This document shows, one piece after another, positions 25,462 through 35,900 of a stretch of 63,933 nucleotides of DNA. How positions within the stretch are numbered: the stretch's first letter is position 1; each line of letters starts with the position of its first letter. Source of the DNA: JABWBR01 sp036741235. GTDB taxonomy: Bacteria; Bacteroidota; Bacteroidia; Chitinophagales; Saprospiraceae. The stretch is taken from NCBI GenBank assembly GCA_036741235.1, contig DAINSQ010000007.1:1-63933 (forward strand). The letters run 5' to 3'. The notes under the pieces were generated by a model. That model had not been told where the DNA came from and searched no databases. It saw only the letters and a program-made list of their open reading frames with translations. A program made the position numbers and the translations under genes.

Positions 25462-26502
25462 TTAGCAAGAAATCTGACTGTCGGCCAATTGAATCAATTC
25501 AGCGGCGATAGTTGTCGACGTTTTTTCGCCGGCTTCATAAGACAGAATTTGGGGGCAGCGCGTTTTCCTGTCGATGGTATTTTGGTAGGCTTTGTCGTAA
25601 TACACCAGCGCTATTTCAGCCGCCCGGGCAAAATCATCGCAGTCCAGCGCTTCCAGTGCGGCTTTCAGGTGTTGTCCGCCCAGACGTTTTTGCAAACGCG
25701 AAAATGCGTCGATTAAATCCTGTTTGGGGAAACCGGCGTAGCCGGCAACCAACTGACGCACCCGGCGTTCGAGGGGTATTTCGAGTTTTATCAGTGGGGA
25801 TTGACACATAAGTTGCCAGAATCCATCCGGCAGATAGACTTTGCCGATAGACCGGCTTTCGTCTTCCAGCCAGAGCCTGGCGCCGGCGGGTATATGTCGC
25901 AGCGCATCAAAAAGGTCATTTTCAAATTGCTCGATGGTGGGCTGGCGCTGTTCGCCCAGGGCGCCAAAAGACGAGCCTTTGTGATGGGCCAGCGCTTCGA
26001 GATCGACAACGTATTCTCCCATATCCTGGATGGCCTGAAGTACGGCGGTTTTGCCCGAGCCGGTATAGCCGCCCAAAATGACCAGGCGGTGCCAGGGAGC
26101 CGCCATTTTTTCCAATATCAGTTGGCGGTAGGCTTTGTAGCCCCCTTCCAGGCTGAGCACTTCAAATCCGGCCTGGCGCAACAGCCAGGCCAGGCTGCCG
26201 CTGCGCTGACCGCCGCGCCAGCAGTGCAAACGCACTTTTCTGGAAGGGGCCAAATGAAGGGCCTCTTCTACATACCAGCGCATTTTTGCGCCGGCGAATT
26301 CAAGTCCTTTCAGGAAAGCGGTTTCAGGACTAACCTGCTTGTACAAGGTGCCCACTTCTACTCTTTCCTCATTGCTGAACAAAGGCAGGTTACGAGCGCC
26401 CGGGATGTGTCCGCGTTCGAATTCAGCGGGGGTGCGCACGTCGAGTAAAACTTCGTCATCCCCCATTTCCCACAAAGCATCGGCTCGAAAAGACCAGGCC
26501 AA
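25462..26502 (-). CDS. mnmH: tRNA 2-selenouridine synthase (MnmH/SelU/YbbB)
   Basis: A 346-residue two-domain enzyme that replaces sulfur by selenium at the wobble 2-thiouridine of tRNAs for Lys, Glu and Gln. The rhodanese domain carries catalytic Cys 94 in HCWRGGQRSG; a P-loop domain follows with GGYTGSGKT at 144-152. The only in-frame starts are TTG 26502 and ATG 26466; the TTG is favoured because residues before DVRTPAEF are normally about 20. That TTG comes two codons after the stop of the upstream T9SS cargo gene, in the same frame. It uses selenophosphate from selD, 24 bases downstream. Confidence 0.95.
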   Translation of the reverse strand: MAWSFRADALWEMGDDEVLLDVRTPAEFERGHIPGARNLPLFSNEERVEVGTLYKQVSPETAFLKGLEFAGAKMRWYVEEALHLAPSRKVRLHCWRGGQRSGSLAWLLRQAGFEVLSLEGGYKAYRQLILEKMAAPWHRLVILGGYTGSGKTAVLQAIQDMGEYVVDLEALAHHKGSSFGALGEQRQPTIEQFENDLFDALRHIPAGARLWLEDESRSIGKVYLPDGFWQLMCQSPLIKLEIPLERRVRQLVAGYAGFPKQDLIDAFSRLQKRLGGQHLKAALEALDCDDFARAAEIALVYYDKAYQNTIDRKTRCPQILSYEAGEKTSTTIAAELIQLADSQISC

Positions 26503-26508
26503 AACAGG

Positions 26509-28125
26509 TTATTTTTCTACCATCAATTTCTGACTTCGGGTATAATGCCCTACGGTGAGATGCATGTAATATACCCCGGCCGGTAGCCCGTCGAGTTCCA
26601 ACATGGTTGAATACTGGCCGTGTTCTTCTACCTGCGCGTCAAATGTACGAATTATCCGCCCGGTAGAATCCTGCAAATAAAAATAAGCGGCGCCCTTCAT
26701 TGGCGAGCTGAATTTAACTTCTACGTGTTGTTGAGCCGGGTTGGGCGCCAGTTGAAGCGAAAGCGGGTTTTCGCCTTTTATGGGATTGAGTCCCGTTGTT
26801 GCCGTTTTGGTCAGGTAAACAGCCAGTATTTGCCCGCTGGCATTGCTGAGATCGTCGCCGTTTAGCCAGAAAACGTTGGGTTGCGTGCTATTGATGCCCC
26901 CGACTATATAGCCGATGAGAACAGGCTGCCCGGCAGACATACTGCCGATATTGATGATATCGTTTTCGATCATGGGCGTATTGTACAGCGGGATAAACGC
27001 TGCTCCGGCGCCCAGCAATCCGGGCATTTCTACCGGCAGGCGAACCTCCTGCATCTGGCCGTCGGCAAAACGGGACACGCAACTGATGGTACGCACAAAG
27101 GGAACATCAGTATCTTCCACCAGTTGACCATTCTGATCAAAATAAAATTGGCTGATGCCGCCAAAAAACAGGGTGTGCATGGTATTGTTCACCGAATCGT
27201 ACAAAGGCGCCTTGGCGCTATGGTAATGACTGAGGTATTGTACGAATTCGTTGTTGACGGTATATCCCGACGGCACTACATCAACAGTATTGAGAAAAGG
27301 AAGATCTTGATTATGCTGAAAAACGCCCGAAAAAGCGGTATAGCCGAATTCACCATTGGGAAAAACCTGAGGTACAAGATTATAGTCGCGGCGGTGCAGG
27401 TTAACTTCGTCAAACCAGCTTTGATAATCTGTTATTGCCAATTGACCTTGCGTATTTTCTATGCGAAAACGGCTTATTGAGTTGGTGTATACCTGTTCGA
27501 AACCGGGGCCGTGGTCGGGGCCCATAGGATTATAGCGGCCATTGAACAATTGGCCTCCTACAAGGTAAAACGTATCGCCTATGCGGCCTAATTCGCCGCC
27601 CGTGACGGCCATCCTGTCGTCTTCCAACTGCTGAAAATGGGCGGAAACAGGCTGCCCTTGAATAATAGCTTCAATGAGTGCAGGTACGTAGGCTACCGTC
27701 TAATAAGGGAACGTAATTTGATCATCTACCGATGCGCTATAAGCGTAACCGCCAATGAGATACAACTTGTCAAGATGCTGGTAGTGTTCCATGTTACTTG
27801 ACTGCAGCTGCTCGCGAAGGCCGGTGGGCAGCTCTGTTAAGGAGCGCTGCCATACCTGGCCGGAGGTTATATCTACCACATATAGCCGGGTATTATTGCC
27901 GTCTGCGGCAAAAGTGGCAAAAGGCTGTCGGCGGTGCAGTCCATCAGTGCGCCCTCCCAACAGTAGCCATTTGCCCTGCCATTCAGCATGGGCAAAGGAC
28001 TGGACGGCCGGCGCCTGGGATAAATTTACCGGCTGCAATTGAATGGAAAAAGGAGGCTGGGCCAACAGTAATTGGGGAAACAATAAAATCGTGAATAAAA
28101 TAAGAAGAATAGTATTGCTTTTCAT
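26509..28125 (-). pseudogene. Kelch-like T9SS type A cargo gene interrupted by one in-frame TAG
   Basis: Reading from ATG 28125, a signal peptide (ending near LLLAQ) leads into a Kelch/galactose-oxidase-like propeller (WLLLGGRTDGLHRRQPF, KLYLIGGYAYS) that stops at TAG 27700-27702 after QITFPY. The same frame continues without shift as TVAYVPALIEAII and GGELGRIGDTFYLVGGQ, finishing with a type A T9SS domain (LQLAPNPA to the C-terminus) at 26509. The two halves together make a 538-residue protein. One base change from a leucine TTG would give this TAG, and the family as I recall it has a residue at that point. It may be a nonsense mutation, a sequencing or assembly error, or a read-through site. 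Confidence 0.8.
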
Positions 28126-28248
28126 AATGCGAAATAATTTGAGGAGCGCAAGATAATCGATCCCGCACTTACAAATAGTGACAAACATCACTTTGATAAT
28201 TCAGGATTAAAAAGGCCAGTGTAAAACTAAATGCCTGCTTATTGCATT

Positions 28249-28256
28249 TATGTTTG
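28249..28256 (+). promoter_or_regulatory. Possible -7 element of bshC
   Basis: TATGTTTG fits TAnnTTTG and lies 32 bases before the bshC ATG. The -33 TTG is absent at the normal spacing. Confidence 0.35.
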
Positions 28257-28287
28257 AATACTCCAAGTTATTATCATTTTTTCATCA

Positions 28288-29901
28288 ATGGCATCTACCC
28301 TACCGAACATGCAAGTCATTCGCCTTCCATACGCGCAAGTACCTCAACTCGCAGTCAAAGACAAAGCCTATGCGGGCGCCGATCCCAGGCTAAGGCCTTT
28401 TTATGCCCATGAAATGTCTATTTCGGGTTTTGCACAGGCTATCCGCAACCGGTTGCAACAGGCGCCCGACCGGCAACTGCTGGTCGAGACGCTCTTGCAG
28501 CAATACAATGAGTTACCCGCATCAGAGCCGGTGTTGGCTAATATTAAAAGTCTTGCCGATTCGCATACCTTTACGGTAACGACGGCGCACCAACCTTGTC
28601 TATTTACGGGGCCTTTGTATTATATTTTTAAAATTATCTCTACCATTCGGCTGGCTCGCGAATTGGCCGTTGCTTATCCCGACTATCGCTTTGTCCCGGT
28701 ATTTATCAATAGCGGTGAAGACCACGATTTTGAAGAGGTTAATCACACATTTATTTTTAATAAAAAACTAACCTGGGAAAGCGGAGAAAGCGGCCCTGTG
28801 GGACGCATGAAAACCTCATCGCTAAAGCCGGTACTCGAAGAACTGCGCAGTATATTAGGGGCATCGGACCACGCTGCCGGGCTATATCAACTGTTTGAAG
28901 AAAGCTATACGCGTTTCGAGCGCTACAGCGATGCCACGACTTACCTGGTGCACCAATTATTTAAATCATACGGGCTCATCGTACTTGATCCCAACAAACC
29001 CGCGCTGAAACGCGCATTTGTTCCTTTTGTCCAACGCGAGTTAATAGAGCGGCCTTCAAAAGCGCTGGTAGATCAAACCGCCGAGGCGCTCGAAACTGCC
29101 GGTTTTTCTGGACAAGCGCATGCCCGGGAGATCAACCTGTTTTATTTGGGCGAGCAGTTTCGCGAGCGTATAGTTTATGAAAACGGCCGCTACGAAGTGC
29201 TGAATACGGAGATACACTTCACCGAAGACGCCATATTATTTGAATTACAACAACATCCTGAACGCTTCAGCCCCAACGTGATTATGCGTCCTGTTTTCCA
29301 GGAGGCTATTTTGCCTAACCTCGCCTACGTAGGCGGCGGCGGAGAATTAGCCTACTGGCTGGAACGCAAATCCCAATTCGAGTTATTTGGGCTGCCTTTT
29401 CCCGTATTGGTGCGCAGAAATTCCGTGTTGTGGATTGACAAAAACAGCATGCAACGATTGGGAAAGTTAGGTTTGGACGCCTCCGATCTATTTGAAGACA
29501 CAGAGCTGCTCATCAAGCAATATGTAAATGCCCAATCGGAAAGCGAGCTCAACCTGGAGCCGGAAAAAAAACAGCTTTTGTCGCTGTTTGAATCGATTAA
29601 ATCAAAAGCGCAAAAAATAGACCCTACCCTGCCGGCGGCTGTTATGGCTGAACACGCCAAGCAACTGAAAGTACTGGAACAATTGGAAGGACGACTGGCG
29701 CGGGCTGAAAAGCAGCGCCATGAAACCGCTATTCAGCAAATCCGAAATCTGCGGGAGAAGTTTTTCCCCGGCAATGGGCTGCAGGAACGCTATGACAACT
29801 TCAGCGCGTATTATGTCAAATACGGTCCCGCTTTTTTTGACATGCTGCTGGCGCATTTGCACCCGCTGAAACGGGATTTTTTGATAATGATAGAATTATG
29901 A
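28288..29901 (+). CDS. bshC: Bacillithiol biosynthesis cysteine-adding enzyme BshC
   Basis: A 537-residue cytoplasmic ligase-like protein for the last step of bacillithiol synthesis, joining cysteine to glucosaminyl-malate. The family pattern VTTAHQPCLFTGPLYYIFK (near residue 98), INSGEDHDFEEVNH (near 145), and the C-terminal coiled coil (EQLEGRLARAEKQRHETAIQ) followed by NLREKFFPGNGLQER are all clear. bshA and bshB are not in the window. Bacillithiol is the main low-molecular-weight thiol in many Bacteroidota. A hairpin at 29919-29956 separates it from the convergent giant gene. Confidence 0.95.
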   Translation: MASTLPNMQVIRLPYAQVPQLAVKDKAYAGADPRLRPFYAHEMSISGFAQAIRNRLQQAPDRQLLVETLLQQYNELPASEPVLANIKSLADSHTFTVTTAHQPCLFTGPLYYIFKIISTIRLARELAVAYPDYRFVPVFINSGEDHDFEEVNHTFIFNKKLTWESGESGPVGRMKTSSLKPVLEELRSILGASDHAAGLYQLFEESYTRFERYSDATTYLVHQLFKSYGLIVLDPNKPALKRAFVPFVQRELIERPSKALVDQTAEALETAGFSGQAHAREINLFYLGEQFRERIVYENGRYEVLNTEIHFTEDAILFELQQHPERFSPNVIMRPVFQEAILPNLAYVGGGGELAYWLERKSQFELFGLPFPVLVRRNSVLWIDKNSMQRLGKLGLDASDLFEDTELLIKQYVNAQSESELNLEPEKKQLLSLFESIKSKAQKIDPTLPAAVMAEHAKQLKVLEQLEGRLARAEKQRHETAIQQIRNLREKFFPGNGLQERYDNFSAYYVKYGPAFFDMLLAHLHPLKRDFLIMIEL

Positions 29902-29918
29902 CAAGTTGGCCCCAGCAA

Positions 29919-29956
29919 CTCCTGCGCGATGGGTATAAAACGCCATCGCGCAGGAG
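29919..29956. terminator. Strong hairpin between convergent bshC and the giant surface-protein gene
   Basis: Perfect 14-base GC-rich arms (29919-29932 and 29943-29956) enclose a 10-base loop. There is no T-run on either side, so it would be a structured barrier rather than a classical intrinsic terminator. It is well placed to end both transcripts. Confidence 0.6.
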
Positions 29957-29968
29957 CGGAGCCGGGCG

Positions 29969-32900
29969 CTATCTCATCAATGTCACATCGCCCTTGAAGA
30001 GCACCACCTCGCCGTCAATAAACTCAACTTCGGCAAACCAGACAAAGACATTGGCATTATACAATCTCGACCTGAAAGTGCCGTCCCAGCCATAAGCGGG
30101 ATCGTTGGTCGGGAAGTTGTATACTTCAAATACCGATTCGCCCCAGCGGTTGAAGATGAGGAACGACCTGACCACCGACACATCCTGATCGGAGAAGATC
30201 AAAAGCCGGTCGTTGATACCATCGCCATCGGGAGAAAATGCGTTGGGCACAAAAATATTGCGGGTTTTATCAACGTAAACCGTAACGCGATCTGTGGTTG
30301 AACAGCCGTTGAGATCCACGAGCGAGCCGGTGAAAGTCACTGTTTGCAGCGGGCTAATCTGGTGTTCGAGACAATCCAGGCAATCGAAGAAGTCATTTTC
30401 ACCCCATTGGAATTGCGCTACCTGCGATGGATCGATATTAAAAGTAGCTCGCAGGTTGGCGTCGTCGCCCAGGTCGATGTATTGGTCTTCCCCCAAATCG
30501 AGCATCAGGTCGTTGCCCTCGGGAATAAACACTTCGGTGGCGTATTCACAGCCTATAGCATCTTGAATGACGATATTGTATACTCCGGCGCCTAATTGCG
30601 GGAAAGCGCTTTGCGATACAAAACCTGCACCATTGACATTGTAAAGATAGGGCGATTGGCCGCCGGTAACTGCTTGTATCACAATACTTCCATCCGTATC
30701 GCCGAAACAAGTAGGACCATCAACGGCCAGTGCGGCATCGGTGGGCCTGTCGGGGTTCAGTTCCACTACTACCTGGTCGGTGGCGGTACAACCATTGTTG
30801 ACATTAGTGACAAGCAGCGTATACGTACCCGGTTGATCGGTTTGAACGACCGTAGTCGTTGCAAACGGCGTTTGCAAGAAAGCGACTTGCCATTCGTAAG
30901 TGAATTGCGGCCCCGCAGAAGACAGCGAACCATTGAGCGTTACTTGCGGAGATACGCAGTTGAGTTCCTGATCGGCGCCGGCTGCTGCCACAGGAGGCGT
31001 GATATCCTGGGTTACGGCCACTGCGTCGCTTTGTTCGCACCCGTTATCAGTATTCAACACACTCAGGCTGTATGCCCCGGGCTGATTGACCGATACAAAA
31101 GGATTGGGGCCAGAATAAATAATCTGTCCCGAGGCGTTAGTCCATGTGTAAGTATACGAATCCCCCGTTGAAGAAGCGCCACCGTCAAGCGTAACGCTGG
31201 GCGAATAGCAATTGATCAACTGCGGCAGGCCGGCTTCGGCCGTGGGCAGTTGCCGGTCTTCTACAACGGTAGCGCTGGCGGTATTAGAGCATCCCGTTGA
31301 GTTGTCGGTTACCTCCAGTGTAAATTGTTGCGCTACGGTTGCCGTGAAGTTCAAGTTAGTAGCTCCGGGTATCGGGTTGCCGAGTGCGTCGAACCACTGG
31401 TAGCTGATTGTTGAACCGGTGGCCGAGCCGGCGCCTGAAATGGATACGTTATTGACCGTACAGGTTAGCTCGGCGAGGGCATTGGCAACGGCGACCGGCT
31501 CCTGGGTCAGGTCGGTAACGCCCGTTGACGAAGGCAAGGACTGGCATTGATGCAGGGTATCAACAACGATCAGAACGTAATTGCCGGCCTGGAAAACTAC
31601 CGGATTGGCTTGTGAGCCGTTGTTGGCATTGATTCCCGGGCCGCTCCAGTTGTATTCATATTGAGCGCCGGTACTGGAGCCGCTGCCACCCAATGTAACG
31701 CTGCTGTTGTTGCAATCAATTACCGAGTTACCCCCCGCGTCTGCAATGGGCAGGCTGACAGGATTGATAAGAATGGATTGCACATCAGAACAGCCAAAGC
31801 TATTGGTCACGGTCAGCGAATACGACCCTCCCTGACTGATATCTGTGTTGGCGTCCAAATCGCCGTTTGACCATTGGTAAGCCGCAAAACCAGGAGTTGC
31901 CGATAGCGCAGTAGAACTGCCCACGCAGAAAAAGGTTTGTCCCGAAATATCAAAGTCGGGCAATTGATTTTCAACGACAATCACGCTGGCCGAGGCAGAA
32001 CAGCCATTAAAATCAGTGACAGTAACACTGTAAGCGCCTGGCGTCAAAGCCGTTATCTGCTGGTTAAGCGAACCGGTAGACCAAACGTAGTCGTCATAAC
32101 CGCTGCCGGCGTTTAAGGTAGTTGACGCGCCTTCACAGAAAGACGGCACACCGCCAATAATGGGCGTAGGCAGTGCGTTTTCAACAACCATCACCTCCGT
32201 ATCGCCGTTACAGCCGCTGGCATCGGATACAGACACGGAATAACTGCCGGGAGTATTAACCGTAATACTGGGTGTGATGGCGCCGGTAGACCACAGATAA
32301 GTAGCGAAGCCGATACCTACACTCAAGGTTGTCGAGCCATTTTCACAAAAGGCAAGGTCGCCGGTTACCACTGGAGACAGTTCAGTAGCCTGGATAACAT
32401 TAATCGATGCCGACCCGCTGCAACCGTTGGCGTCGGTTACAGTAAGCCCGTATTGGCCGGGCGTGTTGACCACCAGTGTCGGGTCGCCGGTGTTGTTCGA
32501 CCATTGATAAGAGCTGTATGTGCCGCCTGCATTCAGCGTTGTAAATCCGCCGATACAGAATGTTGAAGAGCCGCCTATGGTCACTTCAGGAAGGTCATTT
32601 TCGACTATGCCCACCGTAGCAGAGCTTATACAGCCATTGACATCGGTGACTGTTACGCTGTAATCGCCGCCGTCCACAACCGTGATAGTCTGGCCGGCGC
32701 CGTTATTTGACCAGCTATAAGCGGTATACCCCGCTCCGGCATCCAGTTGAATGCTCTGCTCGGAACAAAACTCGGCAGGTCCGGTAATCACAGGCGGGGA
32801 TACGGTATACAAAGCGGTATTGACATTATTTGTCGTAATACATCCGTTAGCGTCAGTCGCAGTAACGCTATAATTACCCGGTGTAGTAATAGTAATTGCC

Positions 32901-35900
32901 GGGGTATTTTGGTTGTTGGACCATGCGTAGCTTACAAAAGCGCCCTGAGCGGATAACGTGGTATTAGTACCCGGACAGAACTGGGTAGCGCCGGTGATAT
33001 TGGGAACTGCGGTATTAAAATTCGCCAAAACAGCGTCATCGGTACCCACACAGCCATTCGCATCGGTGACAGTTACAGAATAAGCGCCGGGCGAATTCAC
33101 CGTACTGCTGTTAGTTGTTGATCCGCTCGACCAATTATAGGTACTGAAGTTGTTACCCACTGAGAGAGTTGTTGACGTACCCGGACAGAAATTCAAAGCG
33201 CCCGTAATGACCGGCGCCGGCAGGGCCAAGGCCGTAACATTGACGCTCGTCGAGCCTTCGCAGCCATTAGCATCAGTGACCGTTACTGAGAAGTTGCCGG
33301 CTGTCGTAACGGTAATTTGTGATGTGGTATCGCTATTCGACCACAGATAATCCACATAATTGCCGGGCACGGCGAGTTGCGTAGAAGTATTGGTACAGAA
33401 AGACAAAGCGCCGGTAATTTGGGGGCTAGGCGGTACGAACTGGCTTACGCTAACGCTTGTATTGCCCGAGCAGCCAAAGGCGTCGGTTACGGTAACACTG
33501 TAAGTATTCGGAGTGGATACCGAAATCTGGGAATTGGTACTGCCGTTTGACCAACTATAGCTTGCAAAACCTGCATTTACGCTGAGCGTGGTATTGTCGC
33601 CCGGGCAAATTGAAAGCACGCCGGAAATAGACGGCATCAACTCCGTGAGTTGGACGACGTTCACCGATTGGGAGGCCGTACAGCCGTTGGCATCGGTCAC
33701 CGTCAGCGAATAAGCGCCGGGGGTGTTTACTGTTAAAGTCGGAGTTGTTGCAGTAGTCGACCAAAGGTAAGCGGTAAATCCTGGCGTTCCGGTAAGCGTG
33801 GTTTGCCCGCCGATGCAATAGCTCAATTCGCCCGAAATTTGCACTGTCGGTTGTGAGAATTGCGTCACTTCAATATCGTCGCTATTAGAACAACCGTTGG
33901 CGTCAGTCACCGTAACGGCATAAGTGCCGCCGGTATTGACGGTAATAGTGGGGCCATCGCCGGCATTCGACCAGGAATAAGTTGAAAAGCCGCTGCCGGC
34001 GTTAAGTGTAGAAGATTCGCCCTGACAAATGCCATTATCCCCTGTGATATTCACAACAGGAAGATTATTTACAGTTAAAGCGGCTGAAGTTTGACCAAAA
34101 CAACCATTACTATCGGTAACAGTCACGCTAAACGTACCCGAGCTATTGAGCGTAATGGTGCTGGTTGTATCACTGGTTGACCACAAATAAGCATTGTAGG
34201 CTGGAGTTACGCCCAGCGTAGCGCTTTCTCCCTGGCAAATGGCCAGATCGCCGGTGATCGAGGGCATTGGAACAGGATAGTTACCCACATTTACAACATC
34301 CGTTCCTTCGCAGCCATTGCCGTCGGTAACCGTTACGCTGTAATTGCCTGTGGCGGTTACGGCAATAGAATCAGTTGTCAGGCTATTTGACCATAAATAC
34401 GAATTATAAGTCCCATCCACGCTCAAAGTGGTAGAACCGGTATTTGTGCATATTTGAAGCGCACCGACAATATTGGGCGTGGGGCTTGCAAATTCGTTGA
34501 CGACTGCAGTGTCTGTGCCTTGGCAGCCGTTGGCATCCGTCACCGTCACACCTATATTTCCGGGGCCGGAAACGCTGATCGTCGGCGTTGCAGCTCCTGT
34601 AGACCAAAGATAACTATTGTAGGCGCCGACGCTCAACGTACCGGTGTCCTCCGGACAAATATCCAGATCGCCGGTGATAGTGGGCGAGGGTGGCTGGAGC
34701 GCCGTTACAGTAGCCGACCCGGAACCGGTACAGCCATTCGGGCCCGTAACAGTTACGCTATAAGTACCTGGAGTGGAAGTAGTTAGCGTTTGCCCTATTG
34801 AACTATTCGACCATAAATAAGAAGTAAAACCCGTTCCCGCATCCAGCGTAGTAGATTGGCCGGGGCAAATGGTGAGGTCGCCCGAAATATTGGCAGTAGG
34901 GGTAGCATTCTGAGATACCGTCACAGAGGCAGTTGCCGAGCAGTTGAATACATTGGTCACTGTTACCGAATACGTGCCGGGCGTATTAACGTTGATGCTG
35001 TTGGTAACGGCATTATTCGACCATAAAACAGAACTGAAGGGCCCGCCTTGAACGGTCAGCGTTGTGCTGCTACCCGGGCAAATAGTCAATGCGCCGGAAA
35101 TACTGGGGTTAGGGCTGGGCGCATTGGTAACTTGTACCTGTGCGGTACCTTGGCAACCTGCGGTGGTCATGACTGTAACGGCATACGTACCGGGAGTAGT
35201 AACGGTAATTGCGGGAGAAGTGGCGTTATTTGACCATTGATAGGCTGCAAATCCTAATGTTGCACTCAAAGTAGCATTACCGCCGGAACACAGGGAAGTA
35301 TTGCCGGCAATGTTCACCACCGGCGGTGGTTCGGGGAATACGTTTACTGTTGCCGAGCCAAAGCAGCCCAGGGCATTGGTGACTGTCACGCTATAGGTAC
35401 CAGGCAGGTTGACAACCGTAGCCATACTATTGGAACCTGTAGACCACTGGTAGGTGGCAAAACCCGGGTTTGCAGTGATGACAGCCGCCCCGCCAACACA
35501 CACATCGAAGTCGCCTGTAATAATGGGCATAGGTCCGGGTTCAGGAGTCACATTGACAGAAGCGGTGGCAGTACATCCGCTGGCGTTTGTAACAGTTACG
35601 GAGTATGTACCGGTTTGAGTAACGGGCAATGTAGAAGTAGTGGCTCCTGTATTCCAGGTATAACTTGTAATACCGATACCTGTAGCAGAAAGTATGGAAG
35701 TTTGCCCCTGGCATATCGTTAAATCTCCCGCTATATTTACGGTTGGAGGAGGCGCCACAGTGATGGTAACGACGTCTGATTCCACACAGGGATCGTCGTT
35801 GACAGTCAGGGTGTAAGTAATAGAGCCCGTAAAATTGGGAGGCAATAAAACCAATGGATTAGGAGAAAAAGGGTTGCTGAGGAAATTAGTGCCGCCATTA

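Noticed and set aside
27700..27702. Selenocysteine or pyrrolysine reading of the internal stop in the Kelch-like gene
   Set aside because: The codon is TAG, so selenocysteine is excluded, and no pyrrolysine genes are seen; adjacency to selD and mnmH is coincidental. A nonsense mutation or error is the simpler explanation.
29898..30095. Plus-strand open frame running past the bshC end
   Set aside because: It crosses the strong hairpin and the antisense C-terminal sorting domain of the giant gene.
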